DNA of 64,000 nt, taken from contig NZ_JAEHGE010000001.1 of NCBI RefSeq assembly GCF_016097415.1, positions 1,346,914 through 1,410,913 of the forward strand, given 5' to 3'. This DNA comes from a sulfur-oxidizing endosymbiont of Gigantopelta aegis. Its GTDB lineage: Bacteria > Pseudomonadota > Gammaproteobacteria > GRL18. This document shows positions 37,173 through 46,499 of the stretch, piece by piece (position 1 is the first letter of the stretch; each line of letters opens with the position of its first letter). The translations under genes and the position numbers were made by a program. Under the pieces are notes generated by a model. That model searched no databases. It saw nothing but the letters and a program-made list of their open reading frames with translations, and had not been told where the DNA came from.

Positions 37173-39022
37173 TATGATAGACTCCGCTTAGTATTTTCAT
37201 TGTTTTCTGCCTGCTCTTTTATATCATCATTGATGGCATCAAGTTCTTCATCATCGAGTATCAGAGTACGTTCAGCATTGCTTAAATCGTGATTGCGTTT
37301 GATAAATAAGGTTTCGCCCATTTGTATTAGATTCCTATAAATATTTGCGGCGTAGGTGACATCATTCATAAGGGAAGTTGCCATTTCAGCGGTAATTAAG
37401 TTCTTTCGGATGGACTGGGATAGCCAAGTATTCATATTGGAGATATGCTCGTCCAATAACAGTCTTAAATGATCCAAGGAGAACAGTGTTTTTTCACCTT
37501 CACCCTCATTTTCTAAATTAATGGATTCAAGTTCACGAATTAACAAACACAATTCTACTCGTATTAGGGTATAGGCCTCCTTCATTTTTGGATTGCTTGA
37601 CATACCATAAACGGATAGGTTTTTTTGCAGGTGTTTCGTATCTTTAACGGCATCAGTAATGTTTTGGTTGGCTTTACGAAGCCAGTGGATTTCTCCCGAT
37701 TGCTCCATTTCCCATGAAAAACCGGCCTTACTGATAAAGCTGACAATTTCGCTATAGAGTGACTTAATATTCAGTGTGTAAGCCGTGTCGATATCATAGG
37801 GACTTATTTTCTTTTGTGTATTGGCGATATGATCAAGGTCACTATTTGAGAGTACGTCTGAACGTTTAAAACCAAATGTCCCGGAAAAAATATTAATGGC
37901 ATTATCCCAAACCCTGAGTGTTTCATTGCGTACGGCTTCCGTGGCGGTATCAGGAAAGCTGATGGCTGAATCGGTGAGATATTTGGGCTTGGTTCGTGAT
38001 ACTTGTTTTTCTTTAAACAAACCTTCGAGAAAAGTCACCAAGTAGCGAATAAATGGTAGCATGATTAACACGCCTAAGAGATTAAATAGAGTATGAAAAA
38101 CAGCCAGCTTCAGGGTGTGATCATCGGCTGCAATGCCCACTTCTTCACTGATCCAGTCAACCGTTGACATCATTTGGTAGATGAAAACAATAGCGATAAA
38201 ACCGGTGACCAAATTAAAAATTAAATGGGCGCCAGCGAGTCGTTTGCCTTGTTCATTGGCACTCATGGAACCAATAATTGCTGTTATTGTGGTGCCGACA
38301 TTGGCTCCGATGGACAGAGCCAATGCGTTTTCGTAGCTTATCTGTCCTGAAGCCAGGGCGGTAATGGTCAGTACCAGTGTCGCATGACTTGATTGCATGA
38401 CGACTGTGGCAAGGACTCCAAGCGCAGAAAATAAGAAGATGCCAGAATATCCGCTGACGGCAAACTGAGCCAGATCAAAGTTACCTTTAAACGCTTCAAA
38501 GCCTTCTTTCATGTAATGAATGCCGAGGAACAGAAAGCCTAATCCGGTAAGAATATAACCAAAGCCTTTAAGGGTATTAGAGCGTTGAAAGACTAAGAGT
38601 ACACCAAATACTAGCATGGGCATGGCATAGGCTGAAATGTCCACTTTTAAGCCAAAACCAGCGACTAACCATGCGCCTGTTGTGGTGCCAAGATTCGCAC
38701 CAAAAATAATCCCCACACCTTCATATAAGCCCAATAAGCCTGCGCTTAAAAATGAAATTGTAATGACTGAAACAAGTGAACTGGATTGCATTATGGTGGT
38801 GCTAAGAATACCAAAAGACAGGCTTTTCCAGAGTTTATTGGTACTTTTCTTGAGGATTTTTTCTAAGGTGCCACCGGTAAAAGCCTTAAAACCATCTTCC
38901 AGTGATAACATACCAAATAAAAAAATTGATACGCCAGCGGCAACGACTTTTAAGTCCGGGCTAATCCAAAAGCCCCATGCGAGAATGACAAAAATAACAG
39001 GTAGAAGTATTTTGCGTAACAT
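37172..39022 (-). CDS. Na/Pi cotransporter family protein with PhoU-like tail
   Basis: A 616-residue inner-membrane protein of the NptA/Na-Pi cotransporter family. Two inverted repeats carry the family's QSS motifs (TIMQSSSLVSVITI and VVMQSSHATLVLTI), and GANLGTTTGAWL and GANVGTTITAIIG are further signatures. A cytoplasmic PhoU-like helical domain occupies about 360-600. It imports phosphate with sodium or regulates phosphate. First of a two-gene unit; no pho-box was identified. Confidence 0.92.
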   Translation of the reverse strand: MLRKILLPVIFVILAWGFWISPDLKVVAAGVSIFLFGMLSLEDGFKAFTGGTLEKILKKSTNKLWKSLSFGILSTTIMQSSSLVSVITISFLSAGLLGLYEGVGIIFGANLGTTTGAWLVAGFGLKVDISAYAMPMLVFGVLLVFQRSNTLKGFGYILTGLGFLFLGIHYMKEGFEAFKGNFDLAQFAVSGYSGIFLFSALGVLATVVMQSSHATLVLTITALASGQISYENALALSIGANVGTTITAIIGSMSANEQGKRLAGAHLIFNLVTGFIAIVFIYQMMSTVDWISEEVGIAADDHTLKLAVFHTLFNLLGVLIMLPFIRYLVTFLEGLFKEKQVSRTKPKYLTDSAISFPDTATEAVRNETLRVWDNAINIFSGTFGFKRSDVLSNSDLDHIANTQKKISPYDIDTAYTLNIKSLYSEIVSFISKAGFSWEMEQSGEIHWLRKANQNITDAVKDTKHLQKNLSVYGMSSNPKMKEAYTLIRVELCLLIRELESINLENEGEGEKTLFSLDHLRLLLDEHISNMNTWLSQSIRKNLITAEMATSLMNDVTYAANIYRNLIQMGETLFIKRNHDLSNAERTLILDDEELDAINDDIKEQAENNENTKRSLS

Positions 39023-39067
39023 CTGTGGTTCCTATTTTCAAAACTCTGTAAAGATATGTGTTCTAAC

Positions 39068-39952
39068 TTAGCTCTCTAACCCGGCAATACAATCCTTCAT
39101 GGGATGAGCTTTGCTAATATAACCACTGTGTAGAAAAACTTTAAGTAAATTATCATAGCTGTTTTTATTGATCTGGATATCTGCCTGCCAAGTGTTTAAT
39201 TTTTTATAGTCGTCTATTGTGGTGACTAAGACGTCGCTATCAATGTTGCTCAGTAGTGGTTGAATGATATTGGCTATTTTATTAGCAGGCATTTCCAAGG
39301 TATCATGCATGGCTTGTTGATAGGCTTCCATAAAACTATCTGCCATGTCAGATTTCAACCATTCACGAGTGGCACATAGGCTACTAAAGGCAATAGGGTC
39401 AAAGGCTTCACCAATAGAAGCGACTATTTTACCATAGCCATCTTTTTCTAATTGCTGCGGTGCAGGGCCTTGCTGATGCACATAAGCCCCTTGGCCTGAG
39501 CGAAAAGCCTGATCCATTTCTGCCACATTGCCTGCATCAATGATTTTTATTTTATCAAAATCAGCGCCATTGAGATACATAGCATAACGCAAAGTCGCAT
39601 GGGGTTGAAAGAGGTGATCGACCAATACTTCCTGACCTTCTAAATCTGACCATTGAAATGAATCATTTGGCTCTCGTGCGGTCAGATAAAAACCATCGCG
39701 CTTATTAATGGCTGCAAAGTGAACTATATCGACAGTATTTCCCGCTTCCAGAGCAGCAAAGCTAACAGCCGGGGCTGATTGTGCTAAATGGATAGCGCCT
39801 GAAAGTAAGTTCTTTTCAATGGGATTATCGGCTGTCGCAATACTATAATTAGGACTTAGGCCGCGTTTTTCTAAATATCCACCTTTAATGGTCATGAGTA
39901 GTGGGGTATAAAAGGCACTATGACGCAGAGCCATGATATTGATTGTCGCCAT
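39068..39952 (-). CDS. NMT1/THI5-like substrate-binding protein, no signal peptide
   Basis: A 294-residue periplasmic-binding-protein-like fold of the NMT1/SsuA group (ALRHSAFYTPLLMTIKGGYLEKRGL; LSGAIHLAQSAPAVSFAALE). Such proteins usually bind thiamine precursors, sulfonates or nitrate for an ABC importer. Here there is no signal peptide or lipobox from either the ATG (39952, chosen, AAGGAATA-like leader weak) or the TTG at 39967, and no ABC permease or ATPase is adjacent. A cytoplasmic binding or enzymatic role is possible. Confidence 0.75.
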   Translation of the reverse strand: MATINIMALRHSAFYTPLLMTIKGGYLEKRGLSPNYSIATADNPIEKNLLSGAIHLAQSAPAVSFAALEAGNTVDIVHFAAINKRDGFYLTAREPNDSFQWSDLEGQEVLVDHLFQPHATLRYAMYLNGADFDKIKIIDAGNVAEMDQAFRSGQGAYVHQQGPAPQQLEKDGYGKIVASIGEAFDPIAFSSLCATREWLKSDMADSFMEAYQQAMHDTLEMPANKIANIIQPLLSNIDSDVLVTTIDDYKKLNTWQADIQINKNSYDNLLKVFLHSGYISKAHPMKDCIAGLES

Positions 39953-39982
39953 AAGGAATATTCTCAAGTGAAAAATGTTAAA

Positions 39983-40051
39983 CTAGCTAGTGCCCACCCT
40001 ACGGTCAAAATTATCAAATAATTCTAGAATAACGGATGGACACTAGCTAGG
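39983..40051. repeat. Inverted repeat with CTAGCTAGTG arms
   Basis: CTAGCTAGTGCCCACC and GGTGGACACTAGCTAG-like arms (second arm reads GGATGGACACTAGCTAG) surround an AT-rich centre. The left arm includes GTGCCCACCCTACGG, shared with the GGGTGGGCA repeats at 49446 and 55853. It lies upstream of the NMT1-like gene. Confidence 0.55.
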
Positions 40052-40073
40052 CTTTTATTCAGAGCCATCACAG

Positions 40074-40226
40074 ATACCCATGACACTTGAAAATGCAGAC
40101 TTCGTGCTTTTAACTAAAAGCCTCAATCATGTAATATTTATTACAGTCAATCGACTCTTAGTCAAAATGCCTCGTTGCGCCCTGAAAGAAGTGCCCTTGG
40201 GGTGCATTTTCAGGTGTCATGGGTAT
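40074..40226. repeat. Dispersed inverted-repeat element, ATACCCATGATACTTG family
   Basis: 153 bp from ATACCCATGACACTTGAAAATG to CATTTTCAGGTGTCATGGGTAT. It has the same interior blocks as 17996-18120 in reverse orientation plus about 30 extra bases. It lies just upstream of the DMT exporter gene, within its leader region. Confidence 0.82.
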
Positions 40227-40277
40227 AGAAGTTTAACAAAATTCCTATCAATAAAGATCACTATTTGAGAATAATTT

Positions 40278-41150
40278 ATGACCCGCCATTTTGAAGGGCT
40301 ACTTTCAGTGCATTCTGCTGTACTTATTTTTGGTTTGACGGCGCTTTTTTCCAAATTCATCAGTTTAAATGCCATTGAAATTACTTTATTACGCAGTGTT
40401 TTTGCTGCCTTGGCCATTGCTCTGTATATTCTTTGGCTTAAAGAAAGTTTATTACTGCATAAAAAAAGAGATTATTTAATCGCCTTCTTATTAGGTTTTT
40501 TTCTTTGCACTCACTGGATAACTTATTTTCATGCCATGCAAGTGTCGTCTATTGCTATCGGGATCATTGCGCTTTACACCTATCCTGTCATTACCGTGTT
40601 TATTGAGCCTTTTTTTCATGGTGAACGACCACACATTAAAGACATTCTCAGCGCTCTGGTGGTGTTAGTTGGCATTTATTTATTAGTGCCGGAATTTTCC
40701 ATTGATAATCAAACAACGCAGGGTGTATTTTGGGGTGTTTTATCGGCTTTCTTGTTTGCCATGCGTAATATTATTCATGGACGTTTTTTTAAGAGCTATC
40801 CTGCAAGGCATGCCTTGTTGTATCAAACCGTATTTGTGGTGTTGTTTTTATTACCATTCTCAGGCCAAGTGGTCTTTGAGGTGAGTCAAGTTCAGTGGTG
40901 GTGGTTTATTGTGCTAGGGGTGTTTTTCACAGCCTTGCCACATACTTTGTTTGCTAATAGTTTGTTGTATCTTAAAGCAAAAACAGTGGGCTTAATTGGT
41001 TGTATGCAGGTGGTTTACGGGACTTTGTTTGCAGCGCTATTTTTATTAGAGCTACCGGACTGGAAAACGGTCGTGGGAGGATTGATTGTGATCAGCGCTG
41101 CCGTGTTTGAAACAATCGGCAGTGTTAAACAGGGGAAGCAAGCAAAATAA
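40278..41150 (+). CDS. DMT-superfamily (EamA) transporter
   Basis: A 290-residue inner-membrane protein with ten predicted helices arranged as two EamA repeats (about 8-138 and 150-283; LRSVFAALAIALYILWLKE, then ALYTYPVITVFIEPFFHGE). Drug/metabolite exporters of this family move amino acids, nucleosides or other small molecules; the substrate cannot be told. Single gene, ATG at 40278, preceded by a dispersed repeat. Confidence 0.9.
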   Translation: MTRHFEGLLSVHSAVLIFGLTALFSKFISLNAIEITLLRSVFAALAIALYILWLKESLLLHKKRDYLIAFLLGFFLCTHWITYFHAMQVSSIAIGIIALYTYPVITVFIEPFFHGERPHIKDILSALVVLVGIYLLVPEFSIDNQTTQGVFWGVLSAFLFAMRNIIHGRFFKSYPARHALLYQTVFVVLFLLPFSGQVVFEVSQVQWWWFIVLGVFFTALPHTLFANSLLYLKAKTVGLIGCMQVVYGTLFAALFLLELPDWKTVVGGLIVISAAVFETIGSVKQGKQAK

Positions 41151-41210
41151 AATAATGTACGCAGTCAATATGGGAAATAGATTTATTCCCCATATAAAAC
41201 TAATAATGCA

Positions 41211-41411
41211 TTAGTTCTGACGTGGTACGTAGGAAACCCAACGAGCGCCTTCAACGATTTTTTCATTGTTACTGGAATCAGTGACAGTCACAGTACGATC
41301 ACCATTGACAATGACACTGACGATGCCTTCGTCATTATTAGTTATTTTAGTACCGTCTTCAAGGTCACAACCCCAAACTTGTATCGAACGTTTTACGCCT
41401 TTTCTAGCCAT
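41211..41411 (-). CDS. Small beta-rich protein, possibly FNR-controlled
   Basis: A 66-residue soluble protein (MARKGVKRSIQVWGCDLEDG … ARWVSYVPRQN) with alternating hydrophobic residues suggesting a small beta barrel and a single Cys. Family not recognised. An FNR-type box (TTGATCTAAGTCAA, 41471-41484) lies 60 bp upstream, at a distance suited to class II activation. No neighbour shares its direction. Confidence 0.6.
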   Translation of the reverse strand: MARKGVKRSIQVWGCDLEDGTKITNNDEGIVSVIVNGDRTVTVTDSSNNEKIVEGARWVSYVPRQN

Positions 41412-41470
41412 GATAATTTCTCGCTGTTAATACCCTAGTAAAATACTCAGGTATTATGGTAATGATTTTA

Positions 41471-41484
41471 TTGATCTAAGTCAA
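41471..41484 (-). promoter_or_regulatory. FNR/Anr-type box upstream of the 66-aa gene
   Basis: TTGATCTAAGTCAA matches TTGAT-N4-ATCAA at nine of ten positions, the same quality as the nap box. If it acts on the minus strand with -41.5 spacing, transcription would start near 41436, 25 bp before the gene at 41411. It lies 355 bp from the RND operon on the other side, so that target is less likely. Confidence 0.55.
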
Positions 41485-41644
41485 TAAAAGATTGTTTTAT
41501 TTGTTTTTCTGTCATAATCCTAAACAAATTACTATCTGAAACAATTTGTAACAATTTATTGAGTGTAGAGAAATGATTGTGCAATTGGGATGGTTTATTA
41601 TAGGTTTGGACTGCGCTAATATTAGTGATGACTATGATATATAA

Positions 41645-41822
41645 CCCTAAAAAAATCAGTTGAACCTACTGCGACCGCCTTATGCACTGAATCTTAAGGA
41701 TTTTACAGAACATTTTGACTTCACCCGTAGGGTGACTACGAATAAAGCCAAAATAACCTGTAAAACCCTTAATCTTCAGCACCTAAGTCGCTCTCGCTAC
41801 GATTCAACTGATTATTTTAGGA
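41645..41822. repeat. MITE-like palindromic element copy 2, leader of the RND operon
   Basis: 178 bp, ends CCCTAAAA and TTTTAGGA, flanked by TAA (41642-41644 and 41823-41825). Its end is 16 bp before the ATG of the RND adaptor gene, so the palindrome forms part of that operon's 5' untranslated region or supplies its promoter. Of the 426-bp gap 41412-41838, the rest holds the FNR-type box and no gene. Confidence 0.85.
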
Positions 41823-41838
41823 TAACAGAACTGAGAAA

Positions 41839-43269
41839 ATGACAAAAATACTACAAAAAGCCTTTATTTTACCGTTGATTGTTTTTCTTGCCCTTGCTGT
41901 GGTGGTTTATAAGGTAAAAACCCAAGCACCTATTGCGCATGAACGATTAAGTTTTCCCATAAAATCGGTTGATGTGATTACGCTTAAAAAACTACCTTTT
42001 CGTAATAGAGCCATTGCCTATGGCCATGTTGAACCGGCTATTGTGTTAAATGCTAAAACAGAAGTGAGCGGTAAGATCAGTTATATCCATCCTTTTCTAA
42101 AAAAAGGGGCGAGTTTACCTAAAAATACGATTGTATTGAAAATAGAGCCAACGGCTTTTGAGTTTTCATTGGATCAGAGCAAAGCGGGGCTGAGTAGTAG
42201 TCAGCATTCTTTGACACAATTGGAAGTTGAAGAAAAAAGCACCCGCCGTTTGCTGGAAATTGCTCAGGAAAACCTACGTATTGGCAAACAGGAATTGGCC
42301 CGCTTACAAAGTATTTTAAAGCGTGGCCTAGTGGCACGCTCCAGTATTGATGAAGAGCAGCAGAAAGTGTTGCAATTGAGTCAGCAGGTAGCAGATTTAC
42401 AGGGAAGATTAGACAGTTATGCCAGTCGAAAGTCATCGACAGAGGCACAAATCAAGCAATCAAAGACACAATTGGCACAAAGCGAGGACACCTTAGGGCG
42501 TACCGAGATACGGCTGCCCTTTGATGCGCGTATCGGTACGGTAGCGGTGGAAAAAGGGGAATATATTAGTACGGGCAATGTGTTATTTGAGGCCTTGGGA
42601 ACGGAGTCCGTGGAAATTAATGCCCAATTGCCGGTGAGTCAATTCTATCCACTGATAAAAGGTTTTGAAGACCACCCCCTTAATTTAAAGCAAGTGAGTA
42701 ATTTACAAGCTGAATTTTTAAAAATAAAATTACAGACCATTGTGCGTCTGGTGGGCTATGAAGACTTTGATGCGGTATGGAAAGGACAATTGTTGCGCAT
42801 AGGTGAGGCAATTGATCCGCAACGGGATACTATCAGTTTAGTCGTTGCAGTCAACAAACCTTATGACAATGTAATTCCCGGCGTTCGTCCACCATTATTA
42901 AAAGGCATGTATGCGGAAGTGGAATTTTTTACTCCGGTGAGAGACTTATTAGTGATCCCCCGTAAAGCCCTTCATCAAGGGCGCATTTATGTGGCGAATG
43001 AGGATAACAAATTAGAAATTAGAGCAGTGAATGTGTTACAAAAACGGGGGGATTTATTAATTATTGAATCGCTGCCTGAGCAAGCTGTGCAAGTAGGTGA
43101 GCGCATTATTATTAGTGATGTCGTGCCGGTGATTGAAGGCTTGCCACTCAAGCCTATTCATGTCACGGAATTTGAGCAACAATTGGCAAAGAATGCCCTG
43201 AGTGAAGAATTGCTCCAGGTGAAATTTTCAGATAAGCCAGTAGAGATGGGTGAAGGTGTTCAGCCATGA
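41839..43269 (+). CDS. RND efflux periplasmic adaptor (membrane fusion protein)
   Basis: A 476-residue HlyD/AcrA-type adaptor with an N-terminal anchor helix (about 9-28), a lipoyl half-motif (AKTEVSGKISYIHPFLKKGA), a long coiled-coil hairpin (about 105-215, Gln/Ser/Leu-rich), a second lipoyl half (TEIRLPFDARIGTVAVEKGEYI), a beta barrel and a membrane-proximal domain. It links the RND pump to an outer-membrane channel. Its end overlaps the pump gene by 4 bp (ATGA). No TolC-like gene follows. Confidence 0.92.
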   Translation: MTKILQKAFILPLIVFLALAVVVYKVKTQAPIAHERLSFPIKSVDVITLKKLPFRNRAIAYGHVEPAIVLNAKTEVSGKISYIHPFLKKGASLPKNTIVLKIEPTAFEFSLDQSKAGLSSSQHSLTQLEVEEKSTRRLLEIAQENLRIGKQELARLQSILKRGLVARSSIDEEQQKVLQLSQQVADLQGRLDSYASRKSSTEAQIKQSKTQLAQSEDTLGRTEIRLPFDARIGTVAVEKGEYISTGNVLFEALGTESVEINAQLPVSQFYPLIKGFEDHPLNLKQVSNLQAEFLKIKLQTIVRLVGYEDFDAVWKGQLLRIGEAIDPQRDTISLVVAVNKPYDNVIPGVRPPLLKGMYAEVEFFTPVRDLLVIPRKALHQGRIYVANEDNKLEIRAVNVLQKRGDLLIIESLPEQAVQVGERIIISDVVPVIEGLPLKPIHVTEFEQQLAKNALSEELLQVKFSDKPVEMGEGVQP

Positions 43270-46200
43270 TCCGTTATTTTGCCGCTCATCCTACGCTGAG
43301 CAATATCTTAATGATGGCTATTATTGTGCTGGGACTGTATTCACTCAAAGATTTGAACAAAGAATCCTTTCCCTTATTAAAGCCCAGTATGGTCCAGGTG
43401 AGTATTCTTTATCCCGGTGCTAGTCCCAGTGATGTGGAAGAAGGCATTTGTAATACTCTGGAAGATGCCACGGATGGCATTAGTTTCTTAAAAGAGCAGG
43501 AATGTGACGCCAGAGACAATAAAGGTGTCTTTACCCTGGAAATGTTCGAGACGGGAAACATTCGTGAGTTTACCGATGATATTAAAACGGCCATTGACGG
43601 CATTCAAAATTTTCCTGATGATATTGAAGAGCCAATCATTAAACAATTGGGTAGGACGAATCCGGTCGCCAATGTGGCTATTACCTCAAAAAAATTGACT
43701 CTGTCAGAGTTAAAAGCATTGGCTGAATATTATCGTAATCGATTGATTGCGATACCGGAGATTCCTATCGTCAGCCTGGATGGCTTCTCTATGCATCAAT
43801 TACAGGTATTGGTGCGTCCAGAAACAGAAAAGAAATATAATTTAAGTGTGCAGGATATTGCTCATTTTATCTCGCAACAGTCAGTTGAGTTACCCTTGGG
43901 GCTGTTGGAAGCGAGAGATACTGCCTATCAAATTCAATTTGATAATGCGCGTAAGTCGGTGGATGAATTAGCTGATTTGGTGATTCTCAATACCAGTGAA
44001 GGGGGTGAAATCAAGCTAGGTGATGTTGCCCGTATCGTGGACACCTTTGAAAAACCCGAGGATGCCATAGCGCTAAATGGTAAGACCGCAGCCTTATTAA
44101 AAATCAGTAAAAATACCATTGATGATACATTGAGCGTCGCGGATGCCCTAAGCGATTTTGTTGCTCAGGAAAATAAATTATTACCACCTGGCACTCGACT
44201 GACCATCGTCAATGATAGCTCTACAGCCGTTCGTGATCGTTTGCAATTACTAGTGCGTAATGGTTGGCAGGGCTTGCTTTTGGCCACCCTCATTTTGTTA
44301 TTATTCTTTTCCTGGCGCTATACTTTCTGGATTGCCTTGGGTCTGCCGGTGTCTTTTTTGGGTGGACTGGCTATTATGGCCGTATTTGGCATGAGCATTA
44401 ATATGATCTCCATGATTGCCTTATTAATGGCTATTGGTATTTTAATGGATGATGCCATTGTGTTGTCAGAAAATATTGATAGGGAATTTCGTCAGGGAAA
44501 ATCACCCTTAGATGCTGCTGTTGATGGTACTAAAAAAGTGTTTCGAGGCGTTGTCTCGTCATTTTTAACCTCCGCTTTTTTGTTTGGCAGCTTATTAATG
44601 ATGACGGGTGATCTAGGACAAATTCTTGGCGTGTTACCGGTGGTTTTATTGTCGGTACTGACCATCAGTCTAATCGAAGCCTTTTTAGTATTGCCACACC
44701 ATTTAAAGCACTCATTAGAACATTCATTAGAGCACTCATTAAAAAAAGGTAAAAAAACCGGTTTAGCACGATGGCGCAACAATTTTGAAGCGAGGTTTGA
44801 GACGTTACGTAAAAAAGTGGGCGATCTTGCTCAGTTGTCGATGCAGTATCGCTATCTAACTGTGGCCATTGCGTTCTTGATGATGATTTCTGCGGTGGGA
44901 TTAGTTGCCACCGGCACGGTTAAATTTAAGGCATTTCCCGATATGGAAGGTAATAATCTGGAAGCAAGAGTGCTTCTGCCTCAGGGTACACCATTAGTAG
45001 AAACACAACGAGTGGTTGATCAATTGCTTCGTGCCTTGGATAAAAGTGCTGATGTTCTGAATCAGCATGAATCTGAGAACTTAATAAAAAATATTCAGGT
45101 GTCCTATGGTCAGCATAGTGATGCCTCTGAAAATGGTACTCACTTGGCGAGTCTGAGTATTGATATTTTAACGACTGAAAAGCGTCATACCAAGATGGCT
45201 GAATTAATTCACTTATGGGAAAAAAATACCGGTGATTTACCCAGTGTGATCAATATTCAATATAAGGAACCCAAGGTGGGACCGGCAGGGCGTGCTATTC
45301 ATGTTCGTCTGAGTGGTCAGGGCTTGAATGATTTATCTAAGGCTTCCTGGGAAGTGCAAAACTGGCTACGAGGCTATCAAGGGGTTAATAATCTACTGGA
45401 TGATCTCAGACCGGGCAAGCCTCAATACAATATTCGTCTTAGACCGGGGGCATTGAATGCTGATATCGATTCCTTCGGCCTGGCCTCACAATTACGTGCC
45501 GCGTATTTAGAGGTTAAAATTAATGAAATTTATTCTGGTCGTGAAGCCTATGAAATCATTGCTAAACTGGATAGTCAGCCTGATCAGGCTTTGCGTGACT
45601 TTGATAATACGATAATTTTTTCTAAGACCGGTGAGGAGTTACCCCTAAGCAGTGTCGCTACCATCACCGAAGTACGCGAGTTTTCACGCATAGGTCATAT
45701 TAACCATCAACGCACGGTCAATATTTATGGTGATGTGGATGCCGATATTGCCAATACTTCAGAAGTTATTGCTGGTTTACAGAAAAACTTTCTAAATACG
45801 TTGCAACAACGCTATCCGGATATCTCGTTTAGCTTTAAAGGTGAAGTAGAGAAGGGCACTGAAACGAAACTATCCATTGTTTCCGGCTTTGGTATTGGGG
45901 CATTTGCTGTGTTTTTGTTATTGAGCTTATTGTTTCGTAATTACCGTGAACCTTTAATTGTGATGATTAATATTCCCTTGGCTTTAATCGGAGCAATATG
46001 GGGACACTTATTAATGGGTTTGGATTTTACACTACCGAGTATGATCGGCTTTGTCTCTCTGGCCGGTATCGTGGTCAATGATTCTATTTTGTTGGTTGAG
46101 TTTGTCAAAATGCGTATCAATGAGGGTAATGAATTCCATGCTGCTGTCAAGCAAGCAGTAACGGATCGTTTCAGAGCTATCTTTATTACTTCGGTGACAA

Positions 46201-46409
46201 CCATTGCCGGGATGACCCCCTTATTGTTTGAAAGCAGTTCTCAAGCATTAATACTCATACCCTTAGTGACCAGTATTGTCTTTGGTATGATAACTTCGAC
46301 GGTATTGATTATGTTGGTCTTGCCTGCCTTATATGGCATTATGGATGACATTGGTTTTATAACGTTTTCAACATCCGAAAAAGAGGATCAGTTTGCAGTA
46401 TCAAGTTAA
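43266..46409 (+). CDS. RND-family efflux permease
   Basis: A 1047-residue AcrB-type proton-driven pump with twelve membrane helices in two halves, each with a large periplasmic loop. The family segment GASPSDVEEGICNTLEDA, helix-4 Asp residues in MAIGILMDDAIVLSENI and the second-half LAGIVVNDSILLVEFV are present. It belongs to the shorter, heavy-metal/multidrug-like or lipid-type RND branch; substrate unknown. A 12-bp unit is repeated three times around 44709-44743, giving HSLEHSLEHSLK in the cytoplasmic linker between the two halves. Confidence 0.94.
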   Translation: MIRYFAAHPTLSNILMMAIIVLGLYSLKDLNKESFPLLKPSMVQVSILYPGASPSDVEEGICNTLEDATDGISFLKEQECDARDNKGVFTLEMFETGNIREFTDDIKTAIDGIQNFPDDIEEPIIKQLGRTNPVANVAITSKKLTLSELKALAEYYRNRLIAIPEIPIVSLDGFSMHQLQVLVRPETEKKYNLSVQDIAHFISQQSVELPLGLLEARDTAYQIQFDNARKSVDELADLVILNTSEGGEIKLGDVARIVDTFEKPEDAIALNGKTAALLKISKNTIDDTLSVADALSDFVAQENKLLPPGTRLTIVNDSSTAVRDRLQLLVRNGWQGLLLATLILLLFFSWRYTFWIALGLPVSFLGGLAIMAVFGMSINMISMIALLMAIGILMDDAIVLSENIDREFRQGKSPLDAAVDGTKKVFRGVVSSFLTSAFLFGSLLMMTGDLGQILGVLPVVLLSVLTISLIEAFLVLPHHLKHSLEHSLEHSLKKGKKTGLARWRNNFEARFETLRKKVGDLAQLSMQYRYLTVAIAFLMMISAVGLVATGTVKFKAFPDMEGNNLEARVLLPQGTPLVETQRVVDQLLRALDKSADVLNQHESENLIKNIQVSYGQHSDASENGTHLASLSIDILTTEKRHTKMAELIHLWEKNTGDLPSVINIQYKEPKVGPAGRAIHVRLSGQGLNDLSKASWEVQNWLRGYQGVNNLLDDLRPGKPQYNIRLRPGALNADIDSFGLASQLRAAYLEVKINEIYSGREAYEIIAKLDSQPDQALRDFDNTIIFSKTGEELPLSSVATITEVREFSRIGHINHQRTVNIYGDVDADIANTSEVIAGLQKNFLNTLQQRYPDISFSFKGEVEKGTETKLSIVSGFGIGAFAVFLLLSLLFRNYREPLIVMINIPLALIGAIWGHLLMGLDFTLPSMIGFVSLAGIVVNDSILLVEFVKMRINEGNEFHAAVKQAVTDRFRAIFITSVTTIAGMTPLLFESSSQALILIPLVTSIVFGMITSTVLIMLVLPALYGIMDDIGFITFSTSEKEDQFAVSS

Positions 46410-46499
46410 AGCGCTTTAATTTGATACGCTTGTGGTTTTTTATAATATGTTGAGCAATTACATTTAAATAAATAATTTTATTGTGAGGAATAATAAATA

